From IMG/VR virus record IMGVR_UViG_3300020465_000083, positions 1 to 26,206 of that record: a stretch of 26,206 bases of DNA; one strand, written 5' to 3'. The translations under genes and the position numbers were made by a program. Positions 1 through 5,693 of the stretch are shown here, one piece after another (within the stretch, counting starts at the first letter, position 1; each line of letters opens with the position of its first letter). Under the pieces are notes generated by a model. That model was not told the origin of the DNA and ran no database searches. It was given only the letters and a program-made list of their open reading frames with translations. The DNA is from a virus.

Positions 1-132
1 CATGGCGATGGTAGGGTTGGAGTATATGCGGAGGATAAGGACATCTATACTCTCTTATTCCAGAAAAATTTTTTGGATTATTTTGTCCGAAAAGCATTTA
101 GCGATAGGGTGGAACACTACACGGAGGAATAG
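1..132 (+). CDS. 3' end of an unidentified upstream gene (partial)
   Basis: Frame 1 is open from the first base of the window and stops at TAG 130-132, giving 43 residues that read like a real protein (aromatic and charged, with KDIYTLLFQKNFLDYFVRKA near the middle). The stop shares a base with the GTG start of the next gene (TAGTG), the coupled arrangement used throughout this window, and no other frame here gives a convincing protein. I do not recognise the family. It lies upstream of the terminase block, so it may be the last gene of the preceding module. Its start lies outside the window. Confidence 0.6.
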   Translation, partial: HGDGRVGVYAEDKDIYTLLFQKNFLDYFVRKAFSDRVEHYTEE

Positions 133-332
133 TGGTAGGAGTAAAGAAGAAGAAGTTAAAGAGGGATATGACACCTCAGGAGCTACACCAAAACAAAAGG
201 GGAGGACTTATAGGGCCGTGTCGTATATGCGAAAGGTCTGTGCATCAAGGAGATAGCTTTATTATTACTGGTGGTGATATAATACTTTGTACACCATGTT
301 ACGAGAAAAGGATCAGTAAGCGTGCAACTTAA
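132..332 (+). CDS. Small CxxC/CxxC zinc-ribbon-like protein upstream of TerL
   Basis: This 66-residue protein has a very basic N-terminus (a run of four lysines at residues 5-8) and two Cys pairs, C30-x2-C33 and C53-x2-C56, about 20 residues apart. That spacing is typical of a small zinc ribbon; zinc binding is inferred. The GTG start at 132 overlaps the previous stop and has GGAGG at 123-127 only four bases upstream. An in-frame ATG at 168, after GAGGG, is an alternative start giving 54 residues with both Cys pairs intact. The end overlaps the TerL start by 11 bp, so the two are probably co-translated. The gene sits where many phages keep the small terminase subunit, but it is much shorter than usual TerS proteins and shows no obvious HTH. 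Its function is unknown; nucleic-acid binding is a reasonable guess. Confidence 0.75.
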   Translation: MVGVKKKKLKRDMTPQELHQNKRGGLIGPCRICERSVHQGDSFIITGGDIILCTPCYEKRISKRAT

Positions 333-1842
333 ATACAAACCAGATGGTGACACCTTGAAAACCTTTATGAAAGATGATTCGTTCTTTCGTGGGCTTCGTG
401 GTCCAGTAGGTTCTGGCAAATCTGTAGCATGCTGCATAGAAATGTTTAGGCGTGCCTTACTACAAAAGCCATCGGAAGATGGAAAACGGCGCAGCAGATG
501 GGCAGTTATAAGGAATACTAACCCACAATTACGCACAACAACTATAAAAACATGGCTTGACTGGTTTCCTGAGAATGATTGGGGAAACTTTAGATGGTCT
601 GTTCCCTTTACACACCACATAAAAAAAGGCGATTTAGATGTTGAGATTATCTTTTTAGCCCTAGATAGACCAGAAGATGTGAAGAAACTGCTATCATTAG
701 AGCTAACTGGTATATGGGTGAACGAGGCAAGAGAGATTCCTAAGTCTATTATTGATGCGTGTACTATGAGAGTGGGTAGATACCCCTCTATGAAAGATGG
801 TGGACCATCATGGTATGGAGTTATATGTGATACCAACGCTCCAGAAGAAGATCATTGGTGGGCTATCATGGCTGGTGACTCTATAGTACCAGAACATATA
901 TCACGAGAAGAAGCATTAATGTTAGTGAAGCCTGATAACTGGGCATTTTGGAATCAGCCAGGAGGTATGATTGAAGATAAGAATGAGGAGAATGAGATTA
1001 TAGGCTACAAATCTAACGATAAAGCAGAAAACAAAAAGCATTTAACCCCAGAATACTACAATAATATAGTTAATGGTAAGACTAAATCTTGGATAGACAT
1101 CTATGTTATGAACCGATTAGGTAGATTAGATGATGGTAAGCCAGTATATCCAGACTTTAATAAGCTCATTCATGTAGCAGAAGAACATATACCAGTAGCA
1201 AATGGTAATACAGTCTATGTAGGTATGGACTTTGGATTGACTCCAGCTGCCGTATTTGCCCAAAAAATTCGCGGAAGATGGCACATCTTAAAGGAAGTTG
1301 TGTGTATTGACATGGGTATCGTACGCTTTGCTGAGCTAATGCGACAAGAGATTGCACAGAATTATCAGGGTTGTGACCTACAAATGTGGGGTGATCCAGC
1401 TGGTGATTTTAGAGCGCAAACTGATGAGAGTACACCATTCCAGATAATGAGAGGAGCTGGAGTACAAGTCTATCCAGCACCTAGTAATGATGTAAGTCTA
1501 AGGTTAGAGTCTGTTAACGCTGGACTAACTCGTATGCTTGAGGGCCAGTCTGGAGTAATCATAGATAAAAGATGTAAGGAACTTATAGCTGGGTTTGATG
1601 GTGGCTATCACTATAGAAGATTACAAGTAACAGGACAGGAAAGATACCAAGAAAGCCCTAACAAAAATAGATTCTCCCATGTGCATGATGCTTTACAATA
1701 TCTGATGCTAGGATCAGGAGAAGGGCGAAGCATAACACATGGGGGAGCATTAAGAAATGCCTTTCAAGCAAAAGCATCTTTTAATCCATTTGATAAACAA
1801 AGAGCTAGAAAAAAAGAAAAAAGTTTCTGGAGTAAGTTTTAA
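322..1842 (+). CDS. terL: Terminase large subunit (packaging ATPase and nuclease)
   Basis: This is the motor that pumps phage DNA into the prohead and cuts it, docking on the portal encoded downstream. The 506-residue length is normal. The ATPase domain has a Walker A motif GPVGSGKS at residues 27-34 and a Walker B-like strand GIWVNE ending in the probable catalytic Glu135. The C-terminal RNase H-like nuclease has its expected acidic positions at VGMDFGLTPA (Asp303), WGDP (Asp358) and HVHDALQYL (Asp456). The start is GTG 322, inside the end of the previous gene, with AAAGGA about 10 bases upstream; no better ATG lies near Walker A. Arginine codons here include several CGT and CGC, whereas genes from about 10 kb on use almost only AGA, and the region looks less AT-rich. 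No recognisable small subunit is adjacent. Confidence 0.96.
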   Translation: MQLKYKPDGDTLKTFMKDDSFFRGLRGPVGSGKSVACCIEMFRRALLQKPSEDGKRRSRWAVIRNTNPQLRTTTIKTWLDWFPENDWGNFRWSVPFTHHIKKGDLDVEIIFLALDRPEDVKKLLSLELTGIWVNEAREIPKSIIDACTMRVGRYPSMKDGGPSWYGVICDTNAPEEDHWWAIMAGDSIVPEHISREEALMLVKPDNWAFWNQPGGMIEDKNEENEIIGYKSNDKAENKKHLTPEYYNNIVNGKTKSWIDIYVMNRLGRLDDGKPVYPDFNKLIHVAEEHIPVANGNTVYVGMDFGLTPAAVFAQKIRGRWHILKEVVCIDMGIVRFAELMRQEIAQNYQGCDLQMWGDPAGDFRAQTDESTPFQIMRGAGVQVYPAPSNDVSLRLESVNAGLTRMLEGQSGVIIDKRCKELIAGFDGGYHYRRLQVTGQERYQESPNKNRFSHVHDALQYLMLGSGEGRSITHGGALRNAFQAKASFNPFDKQRARKKEKSFWSKF

Positions 1843-1922
1843 TGCACCTATCGTACTTTGACATATTCGGTATTGCTGCGTTAATATCTCTATTATTAAA
1901 TTATTGGATAGGTAAAAAATGA
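1842..1922 (+). CDS. 26-residue single-TM microprotein between TerL and the next gene
   Basis: A 27-codon frame runs from ATG 1842 (sharing its A with the TerL stop, TAATG) to TGA 1920-1922 (overlapping the next start, ATGA). GGAG at 1829-1832 lies nine bases upstream. The peptide starts with a short polar segment, has a hydrophobic stretch FGIAALISLLL around residues 9-19, and ends in W-I-G-K-K, the profile of a one-pass membrane peptide with a positive C-terminus. Being coupled at both ends and having a ribosome site argues that it is translated. No family is recognised. A role in the membrane (lysis timing, superinfection effects) is only a guess; it could also serve simply to carry ribosomes to the downstream gene. 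Confidence 0.55.
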   Translation: MHLSYFDIFGIAALISLLLNYWIGKK

Positions 1923-2176
1923 GTGAGTCATTATTAAAAAGATTAAAACTTAGTGGATATAATAAACCAAAAAAAACACCTGGGCATAAAACTAAATCAC
2001 ATGTAGTCTTAGCTAAAGTAGGGGATGTAATAAAAACAATTAGGTTTGGTCAACAAGGAGTGTCAGGCGATAAAGATAATACTGCAAGAAGCAGATCATT
2101 TAAAGCAAGGCACGCAAGCAACATAAAGAAAGGAAAATTGTCCGCAGCTTACTGGGCAAATAAAGTGAAATGGTAA
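1919..2176 (+). CDS. 85-aa basic conserved-type phage protein, function unknown
   Basis: This is a small, strongly basic protein rich in Lys, Arg and Ser. The central part reads VVLAKVGDVIKTIRFGQQGV, and the C-terminal part has a run ARSRSFKARHASNI followed by SAAYWANKVKW. From memory this pattern (FGQ-x-GV, then an Arg/His-rich helix, then AAYWANKVKW) recurs in small proteins near the packaging genes of marine podoviruses; no function is established that I know of. The start overlaps the preceding microprotein stop (ATGA), with only a weak AGG upstream, so coupling probably drives its translation. The charge suggests DNA binding or a packaging or head role, which is inference from position between TerL and portal. 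Confidence 0.85.
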   Translation: MSESLLKRLKLSGYNKPKKTPGHKTKSHVVLAKVGDVIKTIRFGQQGVSGDKDNTARSRSFKARHASNIKKGKLSAAYWANKVKW

Positions 2177-2177
2177 C

Positions 2178-2294
2178 ATGAGTTTATTAGCAAACATAAA
2201 AAAAAGACAAAGAAAAGGTATTTCTAGGTCAAAGAAAAAAACAACAATAAGTAAAAAAGCATACTCTCAAATGAAGAAGGGTTGGAAAAAATAA
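2178..2294 (+). CDS. 38-aa very basic small protein
   Basis: An ATG at 2178, one base after the previous stop, opens a 39-codon frame ending at TAA 2292-2294. Roughly two fifths of the residues are Lys or Arg, in clusters such as KKRQRKG and SRSKKK, and it ends in a KKGWKK tail. No transmembrane segment or Cys is present. Small proteins with an S-K-K-A-Y-x-x-M-x-x-G-W type C-terminus are, as I recall, found in this position in other marine podoviruses, which supports this being real. The ribosome site is weak, so translation probably depends on coupling to the 85-aa gene. A nucleic-acid-binding or head-filling role would fit the charge, but nothing in the sequence proves it. Confidence 0.65.
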   Translation: MSLLANIKKRQRKGISRSKKKTTISKKAYSQMKKGWKK

Positions 2295-2300
2295 TGGAAT

Positions 2301-2309
2301 GTGCGTTGC
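2301..2309 (+). promoter_or_regulatory. GTGCGTTGC element, copy 1 (before the portal block)
   Basis: The 9-mer GTGCGTTGC lies in the short gap after the 38-aa gene, 44 bases before the next start. Identical copies occur at 5549-5557 and 16502-16510, all on the + strand and all at module boundaries. Flanks differ between copies. It could be the core of a phage RNA polymerase promoter or another regulatory site; see findings. Confidence 0.45.
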
Positions 2310-2353
2310 TCATATTCTATTTACAAATACCAATGCAATAAGGATGAAAAAAT

Positions 2354-2557
2354 ATGTGTATAAAAACACCAAAGCCACCAAAGGAAAGTCAAGACGCAAA
2401 AGCAGCAAGAGCAGCCCAACTAAAGGGAGAGCTAGACGAGCGTACTAGACTTAAGACTGAGTCAACTGAAGCAGAAAGATTATTGCAATCTGGGTTCGGT
2501 AGGCGATCGCTTATTAGTGGATTGAGTGGGGGTAGAGGCTATCCTCTAGGCTCATAG
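2354..2557 (+). CDS. 67-aa small protein preceding the portal gene
   Basis: The protein starts with Met-Cys and a Pro/Lys-rich segment (MCIKTPKPPKES), followed by a helical, highly charged part with many Ala, Glu, Arg and Lys, and ends GRRSLISGLSGGRGYPLGS. A Cys-Pro-rich start plus a Gly/Arg-rich tail ending near GGRGY is, from memory, a common pattern in short proteins upstream of podoviral head-tail connector genes. Its role is not established; it may be a minor virion or assembly protein. The ATG at 2354 has AAGGA ten bases upstream. A frame beginning at 2344 inside the same region encodes a shorter, low-complexity basic peptide and was rejected. It ends four bases before the portal gene. 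Confidence 0.8.
   Translation: MCIKTPKPPKESQDAKAARAAQLKGELDERTRLKTESTEAERLLQSGFGRRSLISGLSGGRGYPLGS
2533..2548 (+). promoter_or_regulatory. Small hairpin upstream of the portal start
   Basis: A perfect 6-bp inverted repeat, TAGAGG (2533-2538) and CCTCTA (2543-2548) with loop CTAT, lies at the 3' end of the 67-aa gene, 12 bases before the portal ATG. A purine-rich GAGTGGGGG runs just before it, and the downstream AGG at 2548-2550 may be the actual ribosome site. It could tune portal translation, or be chance within coding sequence. Confidence 0.35.
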
Positions 2558-2560
2558 ACT

Positions 2561-4096
2561 ATGGTAGATAATGTAAAACAAATACTCGAAAGGTATAGTA
2601 AAGCGGAGGCTACTAAACAATTATGGACTACAACCTTTGAAGAATGTTATGAATATGCACTACCACAAAGAGAAAGTTTTTATCAAGAATCTCAAGGTGC
2701 AAATAGACATGACAAAATTTTTGATGAAACAGCTGTAGTAGGTGTACAAGAATTTGCATCAAGACTACAAGCTGGAATTGTTCCAAACTTTGCCAGATGG
2801 GCTGACTTAGTAGGAGGACAAGAAGTTCCTGAGGAGGAAAGATTAGATGTTAACAAAGCTCTCGATGATGTTACAGAATATGTATTTGAAGTTCTGCAAA
2901 ATTCCAACTTTAATCAAGAAGTACATGAAAGCTTCTTGGACTTGGCTGTTGGAACAGGTTGCTTACTTGTGGAAGAAGGTGACGCACTTAACCCTGTCAA
3001 CTTTACAGCAATTCCGCTCCCTCATATCTGCTTGGACACAGGACCTCAAGACGATATTGATACGATATATAGGAAAAGATTAGTTCGCTGCAAAGACCTT
3101 ATGGTTGCATATCCTGATGCAGACCTATCATCTCAAATGAAACAGAGTATGATAGATAATCCAGACAAAAAAATTAATATTATTGAAACAGTATATAGAG
3201 ATTACTCTGTATTGCCTGATGAAAAATATCATTATTGTGTAGTAATTAAAGAAGAAAAGCGTAAGATAGTACACAGAGAAATGAATGGTAATGGCTCTAA
3301 TCCATATATTTGTTTCCGTTGGGGTAAATGTGCTGGAGAAGTATATGGTCGTGGACCATTGATGAACGCTATGGCAGCAATTAAGACTACCAATCTAACT
3401 GTGGAGATGATATTAGAAAATGCTCAAATGGCTATCTCGGGTATATACCAACTGGAAGATGATGGTATTGTTAATACAGATACAATACAGTTATTGCCGG
3501 GTACTGTCATACCTAAAGCACCAGGCTCGTCTGGACTCCAGCCGATCCAAAATGCTGGTGACTTTAGAATATCTGATATTATTTTGTCGGATATGCGTAA
3601 CAACATTAAGAGAGCTTTATACAATGATATGCTGGGCGATCCGAACAGAACCCCAGCCTCTGCAACAGAAATTGCAGAAAGAATGGCAGACCTTTCAAGA
3701 AGAATTGGATCAGCCTTTGGAAGATTACAAGCAGAGTTGGTTACTCCAATCCTACGACGAGTTATACATATACTTAAAAAACAGGGTAGAATAGAAGTAC
3801 CACAAATTAATGGCAGAGAAATTAAAGTAGTAAGTATCTCTCCATTAGCACAAGCACAGATGCAAACAGATATTGCATCAGTAGATAGATTTTTAGAATT
3901 AGTCATGGCTAGGTTTGGACCACAGATGTTACCTATGTTAGTTAAAGGTGATGAGGTTGCTAAATTCTTAGCTAAAAAATTCTCTGTGCCAGAGGATTTG
4001 TTAATGACTGATGCTGATAGACAGCAAGTTTTACAACAGGCACAACAGATGGGAGCTATACCAAATGACGAAACAACAGAAGATATTGGGTCCTGA
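2561..4096 (+). CDS. Portal / head-to-tail connecting protein (T7 gp8-like)
   Basis: The portal forms the ring at the unique capsid vertex through which TerL packages DNA and to which the tail attaches. At 511 residues it is close to T7 gp8 (536). Segments typical of the head-tail connector family are visible: ECYEYALPQRESFY near residues 28-41, LQAGIVPNFARWADL near 68-82, WGKCAGEVYGRGPLMNAM near 255-272, then TASEI-like PASATEIAERMADLSRRIG and a helical Gln-rich C-terminus. It is followed directly by the Bbp19-like and scaffold genes, the usual order in podoviral head modules. The ATG at 2561 has no strong ribosome site, only AGG ten bases upstream, and lies just after a small hairpin. Its last 32 bp overlap the next gene. 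Confidence 0.95.
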   Translation: MVDNVKQILERYSKAEATKQLWTTTFEECYEYALPQRESFYQESQGANRHDKIFDETAVVGVQEFASRLQAGIVPNFARWADLVGGQEVPEEERLDVNKALDDVTEYVFEVLQNSNFNQEVHESFLDLAVGTGCLLVEEGDALNPVNFTAIPLPHICLDTGPQDDIDTIYRKRLVRCKDLMVAYPDADLSSQMKQSMIDNPDKKINIIETVYRDYSVLPDEKYHYCVVIKEEKRKIVHREMNGNGSNPYICFRWGKCAGEVYGRGPLMNAMAAIKTTNLTVEMILENAQMAISGIYQLEDDGIVNTDTIQLLPGTVIPKAPGSSGLQPIQNAGDFRISDIILSDMRNNIKRALYNDMLGDPNRTPASATEIAERMADLSRRIGSAFGRLQAELVTPILRRVIHILKKQGRIEVPQINGREIKVVSISPLAQAQMQTDIASVDRFLELVMARFGPQMLPMLVKGDEVAKFLAKKFSVPEDLLMTDADRQQVLQQAQQMGAIPNDETTEDIGS

Positions 4097-4337
4097 TGGA
4101 TATGAAAGAAGTAAGAAAGATAATGAATTGTTAAATGATTTATTAACTACTACTTTTGGAACACCACATGGAATCGAAACACTTAAATATTTAAAATCAA
4201 TAACAACAGAAAGAGTAGCTGGACCAGAAATAAAAGCTGATGCTTTGTTTCATTTAGAGGGCCAGAGGTTTTTAGTTGGTGTTATTGAAACAAGAATAAG
4301 ACAACATCAAGCAACACAGGAGCAAACAAATGAATGA
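4065..4337 (+). CDS. Bbp19-like small phage protein
   Basis: A 90-residue protein with the pattern of the phage Bbp19-like family: a helical, charged N-terminus, then F-G-T-P-H-G-x-E-T-L-x-x-L, and later HLEGQRFLVGVIETRI near the C-terminus, where many relatives have an EGRR-plus-helix motif. Family members sit between portal and capsid genes in podoviruses; no biochemical function is established that I know of. I choose ATG 4065 because GGGAG at 4051-4055 lies nine bases upstream; an in-frame upstream TTG/ATG region at 4011 would only lengthen the overlap with the portal gene. It overlaps the portal end by 32 bp and the scaffold start by 8 bp, so translation of all three is probably linked. 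Confidence 0.75.
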   Translation: MTKQQKILGPDGYERSKKDNELLNDLLTTTFGTPHGIETLKYLKSITTERVAGPEIKADALFHLEGQRFLVGVIETRIRQHQATQEQTNE

Positions 4338-5106
4338 TGAATCTTTAGTAGAACCACAAGTAGTAGAAGAAACAACGGAGTCTGGCGATCTCCCTCCCAC
4401 CCAATCTGCACCAACCGAAAGCCAGACTCCAACCAAACCAGATCATGTACCAGAAAAATTTTGGAAAGATGGAAAGCTAGATGATTTATCTTTAGCTAAG
4501 TCATATACAGAATTAGAAGGTATGATTGGTAAAAGAAAAGATGACTTTAAAGAAGAACTGGTAGGTGAACTTAAAGCAGAACAAATGAAGGATAGACCAG
4601 CAGATGAAAATGCTTATACAATTCCAGAAATAGAAGGATTCACACAAGAAGATATACTTGCTAATCCTATGTTAGACTGGTGGAAAAAGACAGCATTTGA
4701 ACAGGGATTTAATGATGAACAATTCCATGAGGGCATAAAACAATTTGCACAATCTAATGTAATAGAAGTTGATTTAGCTCAAGAAAAAAGTAAACTTGGT
4801 GATAATGCTGAGGCAAGAATAGATAGCGTAACTAAATGGGCTTCAACTAATTTTCAGAATGAAGAACTTGATATTGTTGTAGAGTTAGGAACAACTGCTT
4901 CTGGTATAAGATTTTTAGAAAGATGTATGGGTATGGGTGTTAGTAGTGTTAATACTGCTGATGCAGTAGCCAAAGGAACAGGACAACAAACTATTAGTGA
5001 CTTAAGATCAATGATGAACGATCCTAGATATTGGGATTCTAATAAAAGGGATGAAGCTTTTGTTGCAGAAGTTAACGAGGGTTTTCAAAAGTTAGGTGGT
5101 AATTAG
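4330..5106 (+). CDS. Capsid scaffold / assembly protein (T7 gp9-like)
   Basis: This is the internal scaffold that guides capsid assembly and then leaves the prohead. The 258-residue protein is acidic and mostly helical. It has a disordered-looking N-terminus rich in Glu, Thr, Pro and Ser, then the family's marker PEKFWKDGKLD at residues 41-51, followed by SYTELEGMIGKR. The C-terminal helix contains RDEAFVAEVNEGFQKL, the kind of segment that contacts capsid subunits in related scaffolds. The ATG at 4330 has AGGAG at 4318-4322, seven bases upstream. It overlaps the previous gene by 8 bp and the next by 11 bp. Unlike T7, the capsid gene is not immediately next; a gp13-like gene intervenes. Confidence 0.92.
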   Translation: MNDESLVEPQVVEETTESGDLPPTQSAPTESQTPTKPDHVPEKFWKDGKLDDLSLAKSYTELEGMIGKRKDDFKEELVGELKAEQMKDRPADENAYTIPEIEGFTQEDILANPMLDWWKKTAFEQGFNDEQFHEGIKQFAQSNVIEVDLAQEKSKLGDNAEARIDSVTKWASTNFQNEELDIVVELGTTASGIRFLERCMGMGVSSVNTADAVAKGTGQQTISDLRSMMNDPRYWDSNKRDEAFVAEVNEGFQKLGGN

Positions 5107-5584
5107 TATATTTAGACCTGACTTACAGCTAGTTACAGAACTAGCTGACAATCTAACTAACGAAGATATTGCAGAATGTGAGTTACTTGGATGCACACCT
5201 TTAGAGGCGTGTGTCCAGGCGCTAGAAGAACATCAACAAGATATATCATGGGTAGCTGTAAACAAACATGGACCTATGATGATGTGGGGAATATTTAGAG
5301 ATACACCTCCTGTTAACAACAAGATGTATAAAAATGCTGGTAGAATATGGCTTTTAATGTCTAACAACATGAATAAAAAAGAAAAGTTTATATTCTTAAG
5401 AGAGTCAAAAACATGGGTAGAAGTCTTTAATACACACTTTGATTTGATATTTAACATAGCAGATTCAAGGAGAAAAGGTCTAAAGAAGTTTTTACTCTAC
5501 CATAAGTTTGATATTATAGACTTAGAAGATGACAACCGTATGTATTTTGTGCGTTGCGTGAACAATCAAGAAATAATTAATTAG
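5096..5584 (+). CDS. Acetyltransferase-fold protein resembling T7 gp13 (DUF2833 type)
   Basis: The 162-residue protein resembles the T7 gp13 / DUF2833 family: a short N-terminus with a D-L-x-L-V-T type start, an acidic helix ending in GCTPLEACVQAL, a strand pair around WVAVNKHGPMMMWGIFRD, then GRIWLLMSNN, a long KKEKFIFLRES helix, a segment ending FNIADSRRKGLKKFLLYHKF, and a last strand around MYFVRCV. This is a degenerate GNAT-like fold. T7 gp13 is needed for proper virion assembly; enzymatic activity is not shown. The GTG start at 5096 overlaps the scaffold stop by 11 bp, with GAGGG about 13 bases upstream; no ATG is available. It sits between scaffold and capsid, not after the tail tube genes as in T7. 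The GTGCGTTGC element lies within its last codons. Confidence 0.72.
   Translation: MVISIFRPDLQLVTELADNLTNEDIAECELLGCTPLEACVQALEEHQQDISWVAVNKHGPMMMWGIFRDTPPVNNKMYKNAGRIWLLMSNNMNKKEKFIFLRESKTWVEVFNTHFDLIFNIADSRRKGLKKFLLYHKFDIIDLEDDNRMYFVRCVNNQEIIN
5549..5557 (+). promoter_or_regulatory. GTGCGTTGC element, copy 2 (before the capsid gene)
   Basis: The same 9-mer as at 2301 and 16502, here inside the last 12 codons of the gp13-like gene, where it reads V-R-C, and 136 bases upstream of the capsid ATG. The position matches where T7 has its strong capsid promoter. Its function is inferred from recurrence and placement only. Confidence 0.42.
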
Positions 5585-5693
5585 TGTTAACTGCCCAAAG
5601 GTAAATGGCCAACCCTATTCCTTAGGATAATTGGAATCAGTACTCTAGGATAACAGGAGGTATTTTATTAACTCTAACTAAAGGAGAGTATTT
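5585..5693 (+). promoter_or_regulatory. Capsid gene leader with duplicated TAGGATAA and two ribosome-site-like sequences
   Basis: This 109-bp gap has no gene. TAGGATAA occurs twice, at 5623-5630 and 5646-5653, exactly 23 bp apart. A perfect AGGAGG at 5655-5660 is not followed by any ATG, GTG or TTG at usable distance. A second site, AAAGGAG at 5680-5686, sits correctly before the capsid ATG at 5694. The upstream one may be a ribosome standby site for this highly expressed gene, or a remnant. I saw no good sigma-70 promoter; GATAAT at 5626-5631 has no matching -35 hexamer. Confidence 0.4.

Noticed and set aside
2-256. 84-codon frame starting at ATG 2 (frame 2)
   Set aside because: It overlaps the better supported frame-1 gene end and the zinc-ribbon gene, and its composition (many Ser, Arg, Lys, no motif) looks non-coding.
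183-836. 217-codon minus-strand open frame across TerL
   Set aside because: It lies wholly opposite the 66-aa and TerL genes, which have clear motifs; the antisense protein shows no recognisable features. It is a shadow.
2294-2341. 15-codon frame beginning at the stop of the 38-aa gene (TAATG)
   Set aside because: It has the coupled-start look of this phage but is too short to judge, lacks a well-placed ribosome site and coincides with the GTGCGTTGC element.
2344-2448. 34-codon very basic frame overlapping the 67-aa gene
   Set aside because: The ribosome-site-like AAGGA touches its ATG, so it could not serve it, while it is well placed for ATG 2354.
3424-3906. 160-codon minus-strand frame opposite the portal gene
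   Set aside because: Antisense to a conserved portal region with no ribosome site or family resemblance; every supported gene is on the + strand.
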